A stretch of 64,000 nt of DNA from Eutrigla gurnardus (Eukaryota > Chordata > Actinopteri > Perciformes > Triglidae). Every line of letters begins with the position of its first letter. Within the stretch, counting starts at the first letter, position 1. Under the pieces are notes generated by a model. The model was not told the DNA's origin, did not search any database, and saw nothing but the letters and a program-made list of their open reading frames with translations. Both the position numbers and the translations under genes were made by a program. Of this stretch, positions 25,461 to 37,569 are shown in pieces. The DNA lies in NCBI GenBank assembly GCA_963514095.1, contig OY741272.1, forward strand, positions 25,127,230 to 25,191,229, given 5' to 3'.

Positions 25461-28400
25461 ATTGTATTTCTGACCTTATGATTTATGATTGTTTTTCACT
25501 GAATAAAAATTAAAAATTCTGTGATGCAACAAAAAACAGTTGTTTCTTAACAACATGTGAAGTGATTCCAGTATGTCTTAGTACCATTTTAAGAGTTTAA
25601 GAATATTTTGTATCGCAATTATTTGGAATATTTTCATGGTCCCATGCCTAATATACACTATCCCACTATCTAAATATTGTATCTGATTTGAAATGCATTC
25701 ATATCTAGGTTTCCAGACAGAGACCCACTCCCAGAATCGTGTACTTATTCATACACTTCTCTGTAATACAGAAAGCATCTCATCTGTGGCTGACGGCTAT
25801 AAATAATACAACTATTCCAGCGGACTTTGAAGGAGCCATCACATAATAGCAAATTCAAATGTGACTGCGCTGCCCATCTCTATATAACTAGCTCTCTTCG
25901 ATGCTTTGAATTCCTCCTGCACGGATATTAGAGACCACATTAACTACACAAGGCTAGGTGCTGTGGACGGAGTATTGTAGATGAAGCAGATTCTAAAACG
26001 ATCAGAAAATCAGATTCTTTTTGTGATTCAGGCTCGACTTCAATCAGGGAATCGAGGCTTGCAGTTAAAAAAGAAAAACAGTGGCGTTTGTGGGAACTAC
26101 CGCCGACATGAATCCCATCTGGAAATGCGGAGCACTTGGTCTCATTTTCCACTGTTTGTTGTTTCTAGAAACCACTTTTCTTTCCATCGTACCAATTAGA
26201 CGACGCTTCAGATAACCTTCGAGCAAACCACACAGAGAGGCAGCCAGCGAGCGCTCGGGCGATGAAAGCAGCCTGTAAAGCAGCAGCACAAATCATTTGT
26301 ACGCCTGCTCATTAAAAGAAGTGCGAAATGCCACGTGTAACACAATCATTTATCATATATATATATGTATCGTCAGTTAGGTATGAATGCAGGTGTATCT
26401 GGATGTGTGTATTGTGTATAAACCTGATCAAAAAAATCTAAACAAAAGACATTTTCTGCATAAAAAAAGAAATGATGCGATCAAAAACAACAGCATCCTC
26501 CTGCTCAGCCATTAGGAGACACCGACCGTCGTTCACAAATACAGTGAATTAGCATCTCAGCCGCCTGGCAGACAGAAAGGACAGAAGTGGCGATGAGAGT
26601 GGAAAGCGTTATAAGGACAGATTTAATCACAAGGTGTCCACCGAAGGTAACGAGGGCGGCTCGGTGATGAGCGTTGGAGTGTGAGGGAGAAAAAGACGAT
26701 TCCACTCTGGAGGGCTTCTGATTTCAAATCTTTTGAAGGCATTCTTCCCGTTCACTGCTACTCTGAGAACGCTGTTCCCCCCCGTCAAACCCAATCATTA
26801 AAAGTAGCCTACACTACTCACTCCTGCTGAACTGCCTGTCTACAACACATCTTATTGGGGAGAAAAGAAGCCCACTGATTGTGAATGTGTTTTTCATTGG
26901 GCGGATTCCGACTGCGGTGACCCACTGTTCAGCTGGCAGCCCGTAAATTGGCTTTTGCATCGACACCAACCCGCCAAAAAAACCTCCATAAAGCCCGTCC
27001 TCCCAGCGCTCTGTTTGCTCGTCCACCAGTCGCTTCACTTTAAACCCATTTTGGACGGCGATGCCAGTTCCATCTGCACCAGCTGGAGGGCTTCCTGCTT
27101 GTCAGAGCACGACAGTCCACAGCAGCATGGGAGGAAGTGGTGAGGAATACACAATTACACAATTTCACTTTTGGATTCAATTTGTGAGTGTTTAGAATAT
27201 GCAAATGTGGAAGGAGAACACACGAGGGATGGAGAAAGAAGAAATAGTGCTAACCTTTAAAAAGCAGAACATCTGCTGAGAAGCACAAACAGCTTTTACA
27301 TAAAAATGGCCTCCAGGAGATCCTGCCTGAGAATCTGAATCATTTTTTATCCTTTTCTGCTCACAATTTCCACCCAGAGAGTGAAACATACTTACAGGAA
27401 TTTTCCATCCTGTCTTTTCCGGGTTAAACTGCTCTTCACACCTTCGTCTTTATGTGAATGTGGGTTGATTATTGGCAAAATAAAAGGGAATTCATGGTTA
27501 TATAAAAGAGAGATAAACAACATGTCAACGGCTGCTCTAATGTGACACACATGCCGCCAAGATTCACAATATCCACAAATTAATCAGATTTCTCAGTGGA
27601 GGAGAAAAACAAACGCAAGGCATTAATATTTCATTTTCCAAACGCTCTCTGGATCCAGAAATGTTTGCAATAATTGATGATGCATTGAGAGCAACGGCAG
27701 GAGGAAATATAACTTCACGCATACATTACATAACACTTGATAATGATCTTATTCCATCACTTTGTGTTAACGTATGGAAGAAATGGCAGATCTTTTATTT
27801 ATATTTGAATGTCACGATCAAGATTGAATTCATTTTAAATTATGTTACAACCAACCTTCTAAAGTAAGTAAAAAAATAAGTTCAAGTTTAACTTTCTTTC
27901 AGTGTAAAATGGCAACAAAATGGATCAAATGTGATCAGAAATTAAAATCGAACCAATATCATTGAACTAACATCAGGGGATGATCTGTTTTAACACCACA
28001 ACTATATAGTTTAATGAATATTATAGATCCGAGATGAAACAGAAAAGCTACTCACTTTTCTGTGATACATACAGTCTCAGCTTGAGGCACATTCCCTGTG
28101 ATCTAGGATGCAATATTACAGTTTTAAAAGCACTTAAACAGAGAGCAGAACAGGCTGCTGAACCAAAACACTGAGCTGAAAGACACTAGAACGGAGCGGT
28201 AAGTGGACCTTTTGCACGCTAGACATAAAAACCTGAATATGTGCAGCTTTAAATATGAATTTCTCATGTAGAATGAACCCCGTAGCGTCCTGCGGAGACA
28301 TGGAGACACTCAGGAATGTGTTTGTTTGCCATTCGGCTGCATCGGAGGCCGCTTGCTGATTGTGTAGATTGCAGCTCGTGACTCTTTGACGGGTCACTGG

Positions 28401-30429
28401 ATGGCGTCTGTGAGCAGCCGACCACGTCGCTGTGTGATTGTAACTGAGAGCGTCTAAGGTAAACAGGCTCTCTGTTTACAGCTTAACACGCTGCTGTGGT
28501 CAAACGATACGGCCGGCAGAAACACACGACCAAAGGGAAGCTGCCGATTCGTGGTCAAACTGCCACCGAACTCCCGTTCTCCTCAGATGATTCATGGCGA
28601 TGAAGCAGCGGCTTCCATCGCCAGATTGAAGCTCTCTCTTCTCGCCCCGGTTAGGAAACAAGACTTCATCCGAGCTGCGTTGTAAAAAACCGGTATGATA
28701 GATGTCGAGGAAGCATTAAGCTCCACTCGATACCGGCGTAAATAAGCTCCCGACCTCTCCCTGTGTCAATAAGGAGCTCTTTAAAAGGATCGTCTCACCC
28801 GCGTCCGTCGTCCCAGACGATGAAGACTCCACTTTTAAGACCCGCCGGAGCTCCGGGATGAAGAGCCCGCTGCGTTATTTACTGCCGATGCGTCTGCAGC
28901 ACTGCTGCCGGGAAATCTGAATCCACACGGGGCCACACAGAGCCAAAATGGCCGACCTGGGCCTCGTTGCTCATTATGGTGAAACTCAAAGACAACAACA
29001 ACAAGCCTGTTCTGTCTCATACACACTCCTGTTCTGTCCTATAAAGCTGGATCGGGTTTCATCCCAGACCCCAGGTCAGTGACGCAGCTATATATAGTCC
29101 CCTAACAAAGATTTAGTGATGAAGAGGAGCGTACGCTGACCTGACGAGACCCATTTCCTTTCCTTTTTTTTTTTATGAAAAATGCTTTTGCAGCCAAATC
29201 ACACATTACAGGAATGAGAAGTGGCAGGAAAACATTGTGGAGGACGTCTTGTGTAATTAGCTGTCATGGAAGATAACGGACCTAACAGCTTTATTTTGTC
29301 AGATCTATTTACCACACGTCAGACATGCAGCACAATGTCTCCGTTTCTTAAATTAGAAGGCAGCTTTAACGAGAGAGGAAAACACTGGATGTCCAGATGG
29401 GAAGCAGAGATAATAAATACAAATTTGAGAAATGATTGTAAGCAAACACGGTGTGTTGTTATCTGTATCTGCCAGCTTTATCTCCCTCCTCCATTATTCC
29501 TCTATCAACATAACCTTTCTGCATCAAGCTCATTCTGTCGCTCACCTGTATTTAATCCCGTTATCTCCCACTCAATACCTCTCTCCCACCTGCCCCCCCC
29601 CTCCTTAACCCCCTCTCCTCCCTTTTGCACCCTCTCCAACTAATGGACCACATTACTTCCTAAAAATAGCCTCGCTGCAAAGTAAATTCATTTTATTCTT
29701 TCCCACTTCCTCTCTTTCTTCCTTTTCTGGCACATTCTATTTTTTTCTCTCTCCTTGGCGCCTCCCTCAGGAGGGAAATGAGTAACGGGGAGAAGGCTTG
29801 TCAGCTCATTCATCACCGTCTGCAGCTTTTCTAGGCTATCAGGGCCGAGCAGCTGATGCCGTGGAGGTCCCGAGGCCTCCACCAGGGCCCTTGGCCGCGT
29901 GTGTGCGTCTGTCCTGATTCTTGTTATACGACCGCGGGTCTTGGGGGGACGGCGCGTAAGGACATCACCATGGACATCAGCTCCTGTTCAGGCCAGCGGT
30001 GTTAAATCTCCGGGCAAAGCCGGCAGCCGACACTGTGCTGAAATAATCCATCACGAGGGGGAGAACGGAGGAGAAGCAGTGGAGGAGCAAATGCCTCAGG
30101 CAGACGCACGAGTGAGCAAAGACAACATATGGTTCTCAGGAAGAAGAAAAACTAGAACGTCAAATTATCCTGTCAAGCAGGTAAAGTATGAAAAGATAAT
30201 TCGGCTTTATTAGAAGTTAAATCTAAGGATCCAGAGTTTAACACGAAACTGTAGGTTACAATTCAACTTCCTGGTTCATCTCCCATCATGCAGTGCTGTT
30301 TGCACACGTTCCCTCTGAAGGGTGACATTTCGGCTTTTATTATAGATAATATGGTGGAACTGTTGCACTTAATCACGGTTCTGGTCACGTATCAGCTGGT
30401 GTTTCTCGCTCCATAGTGTGGTCGTATAA

Positions 30430-30610
30430 ATATGATGATATACAGGAATAATTAGGAAATGTCTCGTCTATTAAAGCACCAAACAAATGTTATGCATGAA
30501 TTCATTCCACCTGGGACACATAATGTAATTATTGCACCTGGTGAAAAGTGATTACTGATGCACTTAAATAGGAATAAACAGAGGATTGTGTCTGAAAACA
30601 AATTATTCCA
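30430..30610 (+). repeat. Dispersed repeat family 5, copy 2
   Basis: Contains tatacaggaata, aaatgtctcgtct, cacctgggacacataatgta, attgcacctggtgaaaa, gattactgatgcacttaa and cagaggattgtgtctgaaaa. It aligns with copy 1 over at least 80 bases, with a 12-base insertion. It ends about 80 bases before the L2 insertion. Confidence 0.6.
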
Positions 30611-30689
30611 ACTTTATGGACACACATATGAGGTTATATGAGGTAGGGGACAGATTGTTGGTTAAATATGGAAAAAGTGGAAGCCTTAA

Positions 30690-32825
30690 GCCCAGAGAAG
30701 AGAGTGCAGGAAGGCTGAACGAATCTGGCGGAGTACTAAACTTCATATTCACCATGACATCTATAAAGAGAGCCTCCGGGCCTACAATTTAGTCTTAAAA
30801 AGTGCGAGAGAAACATACTTCTCCAATATCATAAACAACAACACTAATAAGGCGAAAACCCTATTTGCAACTGTTGACAGACTGACCAACCCCCCAACAC
30901 AAATACCAGCTAAACTCCATTCCACGCAGAAATGCAATGAGTTTGCATTCTTTTATACTAATAAAATTGAAGGCATCAGACGCGCCATCAATATCTCAAA
31001 CAAAAAAGTTGGATCACCACCCTGTTCAGGCAAAAGTAACACAGCAATGATGGCAAGCTTTAATGCCATAGACTCTAAAACTCTAGTGGAAACGGTGACA
31101 AATCTAAAATCATCCACCTGCTGCCTTGATGCTTTACCTACCAACTTTTTTAAGAATGTTTTTGACTGCCTATCAATAGACGTATTGCAAATAGTTAATA
31201 ACTCCATTCAATCAGGCAATTTCCCAAAGGCCTTCAAAACTGCAGTCATTAAACCTCTTCTAAAAAAGCGGAGCCTAGATGCCTCTATTATCAACAACTA
31301 CAGACCAATTTCAAATCTACCCTTCATAAGTAAAATAATTGAGAAAGTTGTCCTCCAACAACTAAATCACTTCCTGGCTTCAACTGGCTGCCACAACAAC
31401 TTCCAGTCAGGATTTCGACCTTTTCATAGCACCGAGACGGCCCTTATTAAAGTTGTAAATGACATCCGTCTTAACACAGACTCTGGCAAAACTTCAATAT
31501 TAATGCTATTAGACCTCAGTGCTGCATTTGACACTGTCGACCACTCAATACTCTTGGACAGGTTGGAAAACTGGGTGGGGCTCTCAGGCACAGTCTTAAA
31601 CTGGTTCAAGTCATATCTACAAGATAGGAACTATTTTGTTTCCATTGGCGACTTTGTATCAGAACCTACCAATGTAACGTGTGGAGTCCCCCAAGGTTCA
31701 ATCTTGGGGCCAACTTTATTCAACATCTACATGCTCCCACTAGGACAAATCATGCAAAATAATAACATTGACCACCATTGCTATGCCGATGACACCCAAA
31801 TCTATGTAGCACTATCACCAAACGACTATCGCCCCATAGATCTTCTGTGCCAGTGCATTGAGCAAGTCAAAGACTGGATGTGCCAAAACTTCCTACAACT
31901 AAATGAGGACAAAACTGAGATAATTGTTTTTGGTGCTAAAAAAGAAAGGTTTAAAGTAATTCAACACCTTCACTCTCTGTCCCTGAAAACCTCAAACAAA
32001 GCCAGAAATCTTGGGGTTATTATGGATTCTGATTTACATTTCGACAGTCACGTTAAATCAGTAACAAAATCAGCCTACTATCACCTAAAAAATGTAGCAA
32101 GACTTAGAGGGCTCATGTCAGCTCAAGACTTAGAAAAACGTGTACATGCCTTTATTACTAGTAGGCTAGACTACTGTAATGGTCTCCTTGCAGGTCTTCC
32201 GAAAAAAACTGTCAGGCAGCTACAGCTTGTTCAGAACGCTGCTGCTAGAGTTCTTACAAAGACCAAAAAATGTGAGCACATTACACCAATTCTTAAATCC
32301 TTACATTGGCTCCCTGTATGTCAGAGGTTTGATTTCAAAATCCTCCTGCTCACATATAAATCACTACATGGTCTAGGACCGAAGTATATCACTGATATGC
32401 TCCCACTACATAAGCCTTCTAGACCACTAAGATCTTCTGAGACCAATCTGTTAGTGATTCCCAGAGTAAACAACAATCACGGGAGAGCATCATTTAGTCA
32501 CTATGCAACAAATGGCTGGAATAAACTTCCTGAAGATGTAAGACTTGCCCCAACTCTGACAACTTTTAAAACTAGACTGAAAACTGTTATGTTCACCATA
32601 GCTTTCTGCTAAATCTTTTAATGTCTGCACTGTTTTTAATTATTGCAAATATGTTTTTATTCTATTTTCTTTCTGTAATGCATTTTTAAAATTTTTATTA
32701 TTTTCTTTTAATTCTTCTATTTTTCTTTTCTTTTTTTCTCTCACTTTGTTTTATGATGTGAAGCACTTTGAGTCTGCCTTGTGTATGAAATGTGCTATAC
32801 AAATAAAGTTGCCTTGCCTTGCCTT
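30690..32825 (+). mobile_element. 5'-truncated L2-type LINE
   Basis: A non-LTR retrotransposon of about 2.1 kb. The recognisable coding frame starts abruptly at about 30690 (reads AQRRECRKAE-like, then RIWRSTKLHIHHDIYKESL) and runs to a stop at 32610-32612. An AT-rich 3'UTR follows, ending in tgtgctatacaaataaa and three TTGCC repeats, the 3' end typical of teleost L2 elements. The endonuclease domain and 5'UTR are missing, as expected from incomplete reverse transcription. GCCTTAA occurs at the 5' junction (30683-30689) and at the 3' end (32821-32827), either a short target duplication or chance microhomology. Confidence 0.85.
31047..32612 (+). CDS. LINE reverse transcriptase (partial ORF2, no endonuclease)
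   Basis: A 521-residue frame from an internal Met; the same frame is open upstream to about 30690, so the original start is lost. Reverse-transcriptase motifs in order: LLKKRSLDASIINNYRPISN (71-90), FQSGFRPFHSTETAL (119-133), motif A DLSAAFD (156-162, both Asp present), motif B CGVPQGSILGPTLFN (212-226), and motif C YADD (246-249). The C-terminal region, with DYCNGLLAGLP and a WLPV segment, matches the L2/CR1 group. There is no frameshift or stop across more than 1.9 kb, so the insertion is fairly young. It cannot mobilise alone without an endonuclease. Confidence 0.88.
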   Translation: MMASFNAIDSKTLVETVTNLKSSTCCLDALPTNFFKNVFDCLSIDVLQIVNNSIQSGNFPKAFKTAVIKPLLKKRSLDASIINNYRPISNLPFISKIIEKVVLQQLNHFLASTGCHNNFQSGFRPFHSTETALIKVVNDIRLNTDSGKTSILMLLDLSAAFDTVDHSILLDRLENWVGLSGTVLNWFKSYLQDRNYFVSIGDFVSEPTNVTCGVPQGSILGPTLFNIYMLPLGQIMQNNNIDHHCYADDTQIYVALSPNDYRPIDLLCQCIEQVKDWMCQNFLQLNEDKTEIIVFGAKKERFKVIQHLHSLSLKTSNKARNLGVIMDSDLHFDSHVKSVTKSAYYHLKNVARLRGLMSAQDLEKRVHAFITSRLDYCNGLLAGLPKKTVRQLQLVQNAAARVLTKTKKCEHITPILKSLHWLPVCQRFDFKILLLTYKSLHGLGPKYITDMLPLHKPSRPLRSSETNLLVIPRVNNNHGRASFSHYATNGWNKLPEDVRLAPTLTTFKTRLKTVMFTIAFC

Positions 32826-33183
32826 AAATGATGCCTTGTATCACCACACATGACTTTTCAATAGTAAACAAACACTAGAATCTATTCTGGACTAACCGAA
32901 CACGCCGGCTGACTCCCTCCAGCTTTTGTGTGGCAAAAATGTGAACCGAACATCCATTGTTGATAGTGAGAATAGTAATAAAAAGATGGAGAAAAAAATG
33001 GGAACTCTGCCTTCTTTCAAATGCAAAAATGTCATGGTTGAAATAACAGAAGCCTAGAGAGGCGACAGCAGCGGCGGCAGAGGTTAACGATGCTAATCTC
33101 CGAGTGATATCCGACTCATTACAACCGTCTCTAATGATGCTGCCAGGATCTTACACCCTTCATATATTCTCACAGTGTAAACT

Positions 33184-33185
<2 letters not shown>

Positions 33186-33232
<47 letters not shown>
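33186..33232. repeat. (CA)n microsatellite
   Basis: CA run of about 47 bases. Confidence 0.95.
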
Positions 33233-33233
<1 letters not shown>

Positions 33234-34159
33234 AAAGGTTTCTCCAGCATGTTAACTTCTTATGTCAACGTCATAAAGAGTTCCTGTTTCATTACATTAA
33301 CCACTGATGGCTGCGACAACGATGCAAGCGAACGCCTCCTGACAGCAGAGTAGAAAGCAATAAATAACAAAGACGTGCTTGAACTAAACATGACGGCCGG
33401 TGACACAAACAGACACACAAACAGACACACAAGTTTCTATTTTTCTACTATGAATTCAGATCAATTCGAGGAGTAAAAGATTGAGAAATCCTAGGTTTTT
33501 ATGCAGAAGATGGAAATGAGATCTCCTCAAAAAATCGCTCAAAAAATTGCTCCCTGGCGAGATAACAGTTGATCATGGAATGCTGCGGTTTAACTTGGGT
33601 TGCTGAAGTGGACTATCGCCATCTCCTTAAATAATAAACCACTTGTTGTTTTTTTTATTTCCTGTGTGCTCTGTGAAATCGCTGTTAATGTCAAATATGT
33701 TGTCGCTGCCTTTTATTCAGACAGTGAACCTCTCAAGATGTTTCCCCAACGACGCTGTCTGCTGCTCACTTGACTGTGAAATCATCTCATCCCTCCGCTT
33801 GCTTCTGATGGATTTGTCCAACTTAGCAGGAGTAATTGGGGCGAGCAGCCGTGACGGCGGTGGGAAATCTGCGTTTAGCGATGGCGTCACTGTTCTAGGG
33901 ATGACAGAGCATCTGCGTCGCCCTAACTGTTCCTCTTTGGGGGGGGGACGTCAGCCGCGTCCTGTGAAACGATGCATCAGCGTGGAGACACGATGAAACA
34001 TCGCCGGGGCTTTTCCTCGCCACCTGCGTCCCTCCGTACCCGCTGGCACCAGATGCTGCATCGGCCCAAAACTGCAGCATCAGAGCAAATATCACAAGAT
34101 GTGATGGATATGATAGATGTTCATTGGCTCGATGTGATGCTTACTTGAGTGGAGGGCAT

Positions 34160-34285
34160 TTAAAGGAGTAGTTCCACTTTTCAGGAGATCCTTGCTGAGT
34201 TAGGTGAGAAGATTGATCCCACTCATGTGTAAATATGCAGCTACAGTATGTTAGCTTAGCATGAAGACTATTGCCTCTTTGGCCG
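34160..34285 (-). repeat. Dispersed repeat family 2, copy 2 (fragment)
   Basis: On the plus strand it reads ttaaaggagtagttccactt, ggtgagaagattgatcccac and gttagcttagcatgaagact, the reverse complement of the family-2 end seen near 19.0 kb. Confidence 0.6.
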
Positions 34286-34723
34286 GTAATGTATACCACC
34301 CTCAAACAGATATTATGTTGCATTCTGGGTGGAATCAAAACAGACATTAAAAAGGTCTTTAATTCGAACTCAATAATCCGGTGAATCACTGTTAATTAGG
34401 ATCATGTGGAGATAGCAAAGTGCTTTTCCAACACGGATGAGGCATCGAGTTGTTTCTTTTTTCAAGATTTAGTGCAAAAGTATCTATATATGTTACATCT
34501 TGAGCAGTGGACGAAATATCCCATATCCATTTTCCCCCCGAACATAAAAGTCCGCTCCACACCCGGCGTGAGGACGGATCTATTTCTTGCAACCATAGAG
34601 TGACTCTGGATGCAGCTTCAAAGTCTTTTTTTCCTGTGCTTTAATCACATTACAAAGCGAGTGCAGGTATGGGGAGGAGGGGGAGGGGAAGCTCTCTAGT
34701 CTGAGCGCTTTCACTGGGAAATC

Positions 34724-34752
34724 CCGCATCGCACCGCATCGCACCGCATCGC
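34724..34752. repeat. Short tandem repeat, 10-bp unit
   Basis: Unit gcatcgcacc repeated about three times. Confidence 0.85.
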
Positions 34753-34896
34753 CTCGTTCTCTTCTTCCTCACAGCCGGAGTTTAACCCGATTAGAGAAGA
34801 TTGGTGGGATCGGTTAGGAGCCGCTGATGGAGAAAGAGCCCTCGGAGCACCTCTCTTCCCCGTCAACACCACTTTCTAATTAACTTGGATGAACTA

Positions 34897-34899
<3 letters not shown>

Positions 34900-34943
<44 letters not shown>
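34900..34943. repeat. (GT)n microsatellite
   Basis: GT run of about 44 bases. Confidence 0.95.
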
Positions 34944-34947
<4 letters not shown>

Positions 34948-35175
34948 GGTAAGCTTTGAAGCTGATTATTTAGTCCAGACTTTACTGAACTATCCACTTT
35001 TCTTCACTTTTTCCCCTCACGTCCAATTTAAGCAAATCTGTTTGGTTCTATCTTCACTCTGACGGTAACCTAGACAACCACGTGGCTACTATAAAAGGAA
35101 GTCACATAGCAGCCCGCCTCTCCGTGTATGAGGGTCAAACGGGAGGAACAAGGTGATCGGTCCTTATCGTGGTGG

Positions 35176-35247
35176 AACGTGGTCTACCTGACCAAACGTG
35201 GTCTACCTGACCAAATCCAGGTCTTAGAGAATCCAAATCCAGGTCTA
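35176..35247. repeat. Local tandem duplications
   Basis: acgtggtctacctgaccaa occurs twice back to back, followed by two copies of aaatccaggtct separated by about ten bases. Confidence 0.8.
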
Positions 35248-36454
35248 GCGAGGCACTTAACCACTTGAGACACTCCAGTCCTCTCTTCTGTGTGGAGACA
35301 TCTCAGACAGACTCCACGAAGGACTTTCGTCTGGAGAACGACCTGAACGACTTTTACCGCCACACTGAAAGATAATGGGACCGTCCTGACCCCCATCCAG
35401 CGTGACCCCCATCCATCACCAGACCACCAGCTCCGCTTCCCTCGTCTCTAGCAGGCCGTTTGAAAAGTGAACTTTCCGAGCTTTTATGAGAACACTCATT
35501 AAAGAGTCGCTGAGTGGCATCTTGATGCTTCAAAATGAATGGAAGGCTTTTACATGTCTGAGAGAACAAGAACAAAACTTAATCTGAACAATGTTATTAA
35601 ATATCTGCTTGTTAATAACATCGAAAGCCTAAACACCCAACATGTCAGTGTTTCCAAAGTGGTTTAAAACCCACAATACTAAATTTTAAATATAAATTTC
35701 TGACTTTTCTGGGCTTTTATAAGTGGAACCTCAACAAAATAAGAGAAGCAAAGCGTCAAGCAGACAGTCGTGATCGCCACCGGCCTTATCGCCCTCTGAG
35801 GCCCCCACGTCTTCACTTCTGATCCCCCCGATCTGAATGTCGAATCCATAACGAGGTTCGCTGTCCGTCATCCTCTGGCATCAAAGTCAGGGCGACGGCA
35901 GCCAGGTAAGTCCTTATCTCGCCGAGCCACAGCTGGACCAGATAGACGGGTTTGCTTGGCTTCCTCCGCAGGCAAACAGAGACGCATCCAACCATCAGTG
36001 TCGGCGTCGCCGGCCCGGATAACATTCATAATCTCTCAGTCAAAGTTTGGAGCCTTTTAAACAAAGTCTGTTGCATTAACTCTGGACAATTCATTTAATT
36101 CATGTAATTGTGTTTTTTTCCTCGGGAAATGAAGTGGAGCAAGTGATGGTAATAAATCAACTCCTTTGTTTTGTTTTTGGACTCAGTTTAATTACATGTT
36201 GTTGGTTGAACAAAACACACATTGTGATGGTGTCACTTTGGCCTCTGGGTGATGGCAAACGCAATTTACTTTATCATTTTTCATAATAATTAAAAAAAGA
36301 AAAAAATCAATTGATTGCAGGAAAACAATCAGGAAGTTGTATCTGAAATGAGCTCCATCTCAACCAACAACAGCAGTGAATCCTGCTTTTACATTAAAGC
36401 ATGACTAACAATACAATAATATCTTATATAATGGTATTACAGTCAGTACATTAA

Positions 36455-36995
36455 CCTCAAATACTAAGTAAGTACATTTTTCCAGTTAATACTTTTCACT
36501 TACTTTTACTTAAATAAATAAATCTCATTCCTTTTGGTTGTTAATCTCTAGAGGGGGTGCCTAACAATAATAACAACAATATAATTTCAACATTTAAGCT
36601 ATTGATTCCTCATACAAACCTCTTATATTTTATATTTTAGTGAGAAATATTGTACGTTTTACTCCACTACATGTATTGCAACATAAGTAGTTATTTTGCA
36701 ACATAATAAAGCATATCATTTCATTAAAACCTGAATCGCTCTGTCAAAAAACAACAGCCTGAACATATGTATAACATATATAAATCTAAATATGCATCAT
36801 AAAAGTAGAGCAGAACATTTGCATTAGATTGCAATAGACTGTACCTAATAAAGAGGCCACTGAGTGAAGTTGTAGTCCTATATATTAAGTTCAGTTACAA
36901 CTATTTTTTTATCTTTTACTTAAATATATTTTGCTGATAATACTTCAGTATTTTACGGTGAATAACATTTTCCGTAACTTCACTTGAGCGTTTCT
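36455..36995 (+). repeat. Dispersed repeat family 4 (ACTTTACTT-type), long copy
   Basis: AT-rich, with ttttcacttacttttactta, gagaaatattgtacgtttta, ctccactacatgtattgcaa and, at the far end, cttttacttaaatatatttt. These motifs mark a common non-autonomous fish repeat that I would place among hAT-like MITEs with low certainty. Confidence 0.5.
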
Positions 36996-37107
36996 CCATC
37001 ACCGCCTGTGGAAATGTTCCGTAACGTGAACTCGTTAATCATCCTGTCTTTGTCCTCTCTGAGAGTGACCTGTTCTCCCCTGATGCTGATCCTCTTCATC
37101 CTCATCC

Positions 37108-37569
37108 CGTCTCCTCCAGGGTAGGCCCCTCTCCTCCAGGGGAGTCCCCATCTCCTCCAGGGGAGGACCCGTCTCCTCCAGGGGAGACCCCTCTCCTCCA
37201 GGGGAGGCCCCTCTCCTTCAGGGTAGGCCCCTCTCCTCCAGGGTAGGCCCCTCTCCTCCAGGGGAGGCCCCATCTCCTACAGGGGGAGGCCCCTCTCCTC
37301 CAGGGGCGGCCCCTCTCCTCCAGGGGAGACCCCTCTCCTCCAGGGGAGGCCCCATCTCCTCCAGGGGAGGCCCCATCTCCTCCAGGGGAGGCCCGTCTCC
37401 TCCAGGGGAGGCCCCATCTCCTCCAGGGGAGGCCCCTCTCCTCCAGGGGAGGCCCCATCTCCTCCAGGGCAGGCCCCATCTCCTCCAGGGGAGGCCCCTC
37501 TCCTCCAGGGGAGGCCCCTTATCCTCCAGGGGGGGCCCCTTCTCCTCCAGGGGAGGCCCCTCTCCTCTC
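37108..37569. repeat. GC-rich minisatellite, about 22 units of 20-21 bp
   Basis: Unit ctcctccaggggaggcccct with small variants (catctcc, gggtagg). Each unit holds CCTCC-AGG-GGAGG, a short hairpin-forming inverted repeat. A 20-bp period with no stop codons leaves all three minus-strand frames open, giving overlapping Pro/Arg/Glu/Gly-rich frames that are not genes. Confidence 0.9.

Larger units (their letters stand above)
5715..30480. other. Long non-coding region with dispersed repeats
   Basis: About 25 kb with no recognisable gene on either strand. It contains the repeat copies and microsatellites listed separately and one LINE relic. Moderate CpG enrichment occurs near 28.78-28.93 kb. Several low-repeat, homeobox-site-rich stretches (for example about 20.70-20.88 kb) look like possible conserved non-coding elements, which cannot be tested from one sequence. 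Confidence 0.6.
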
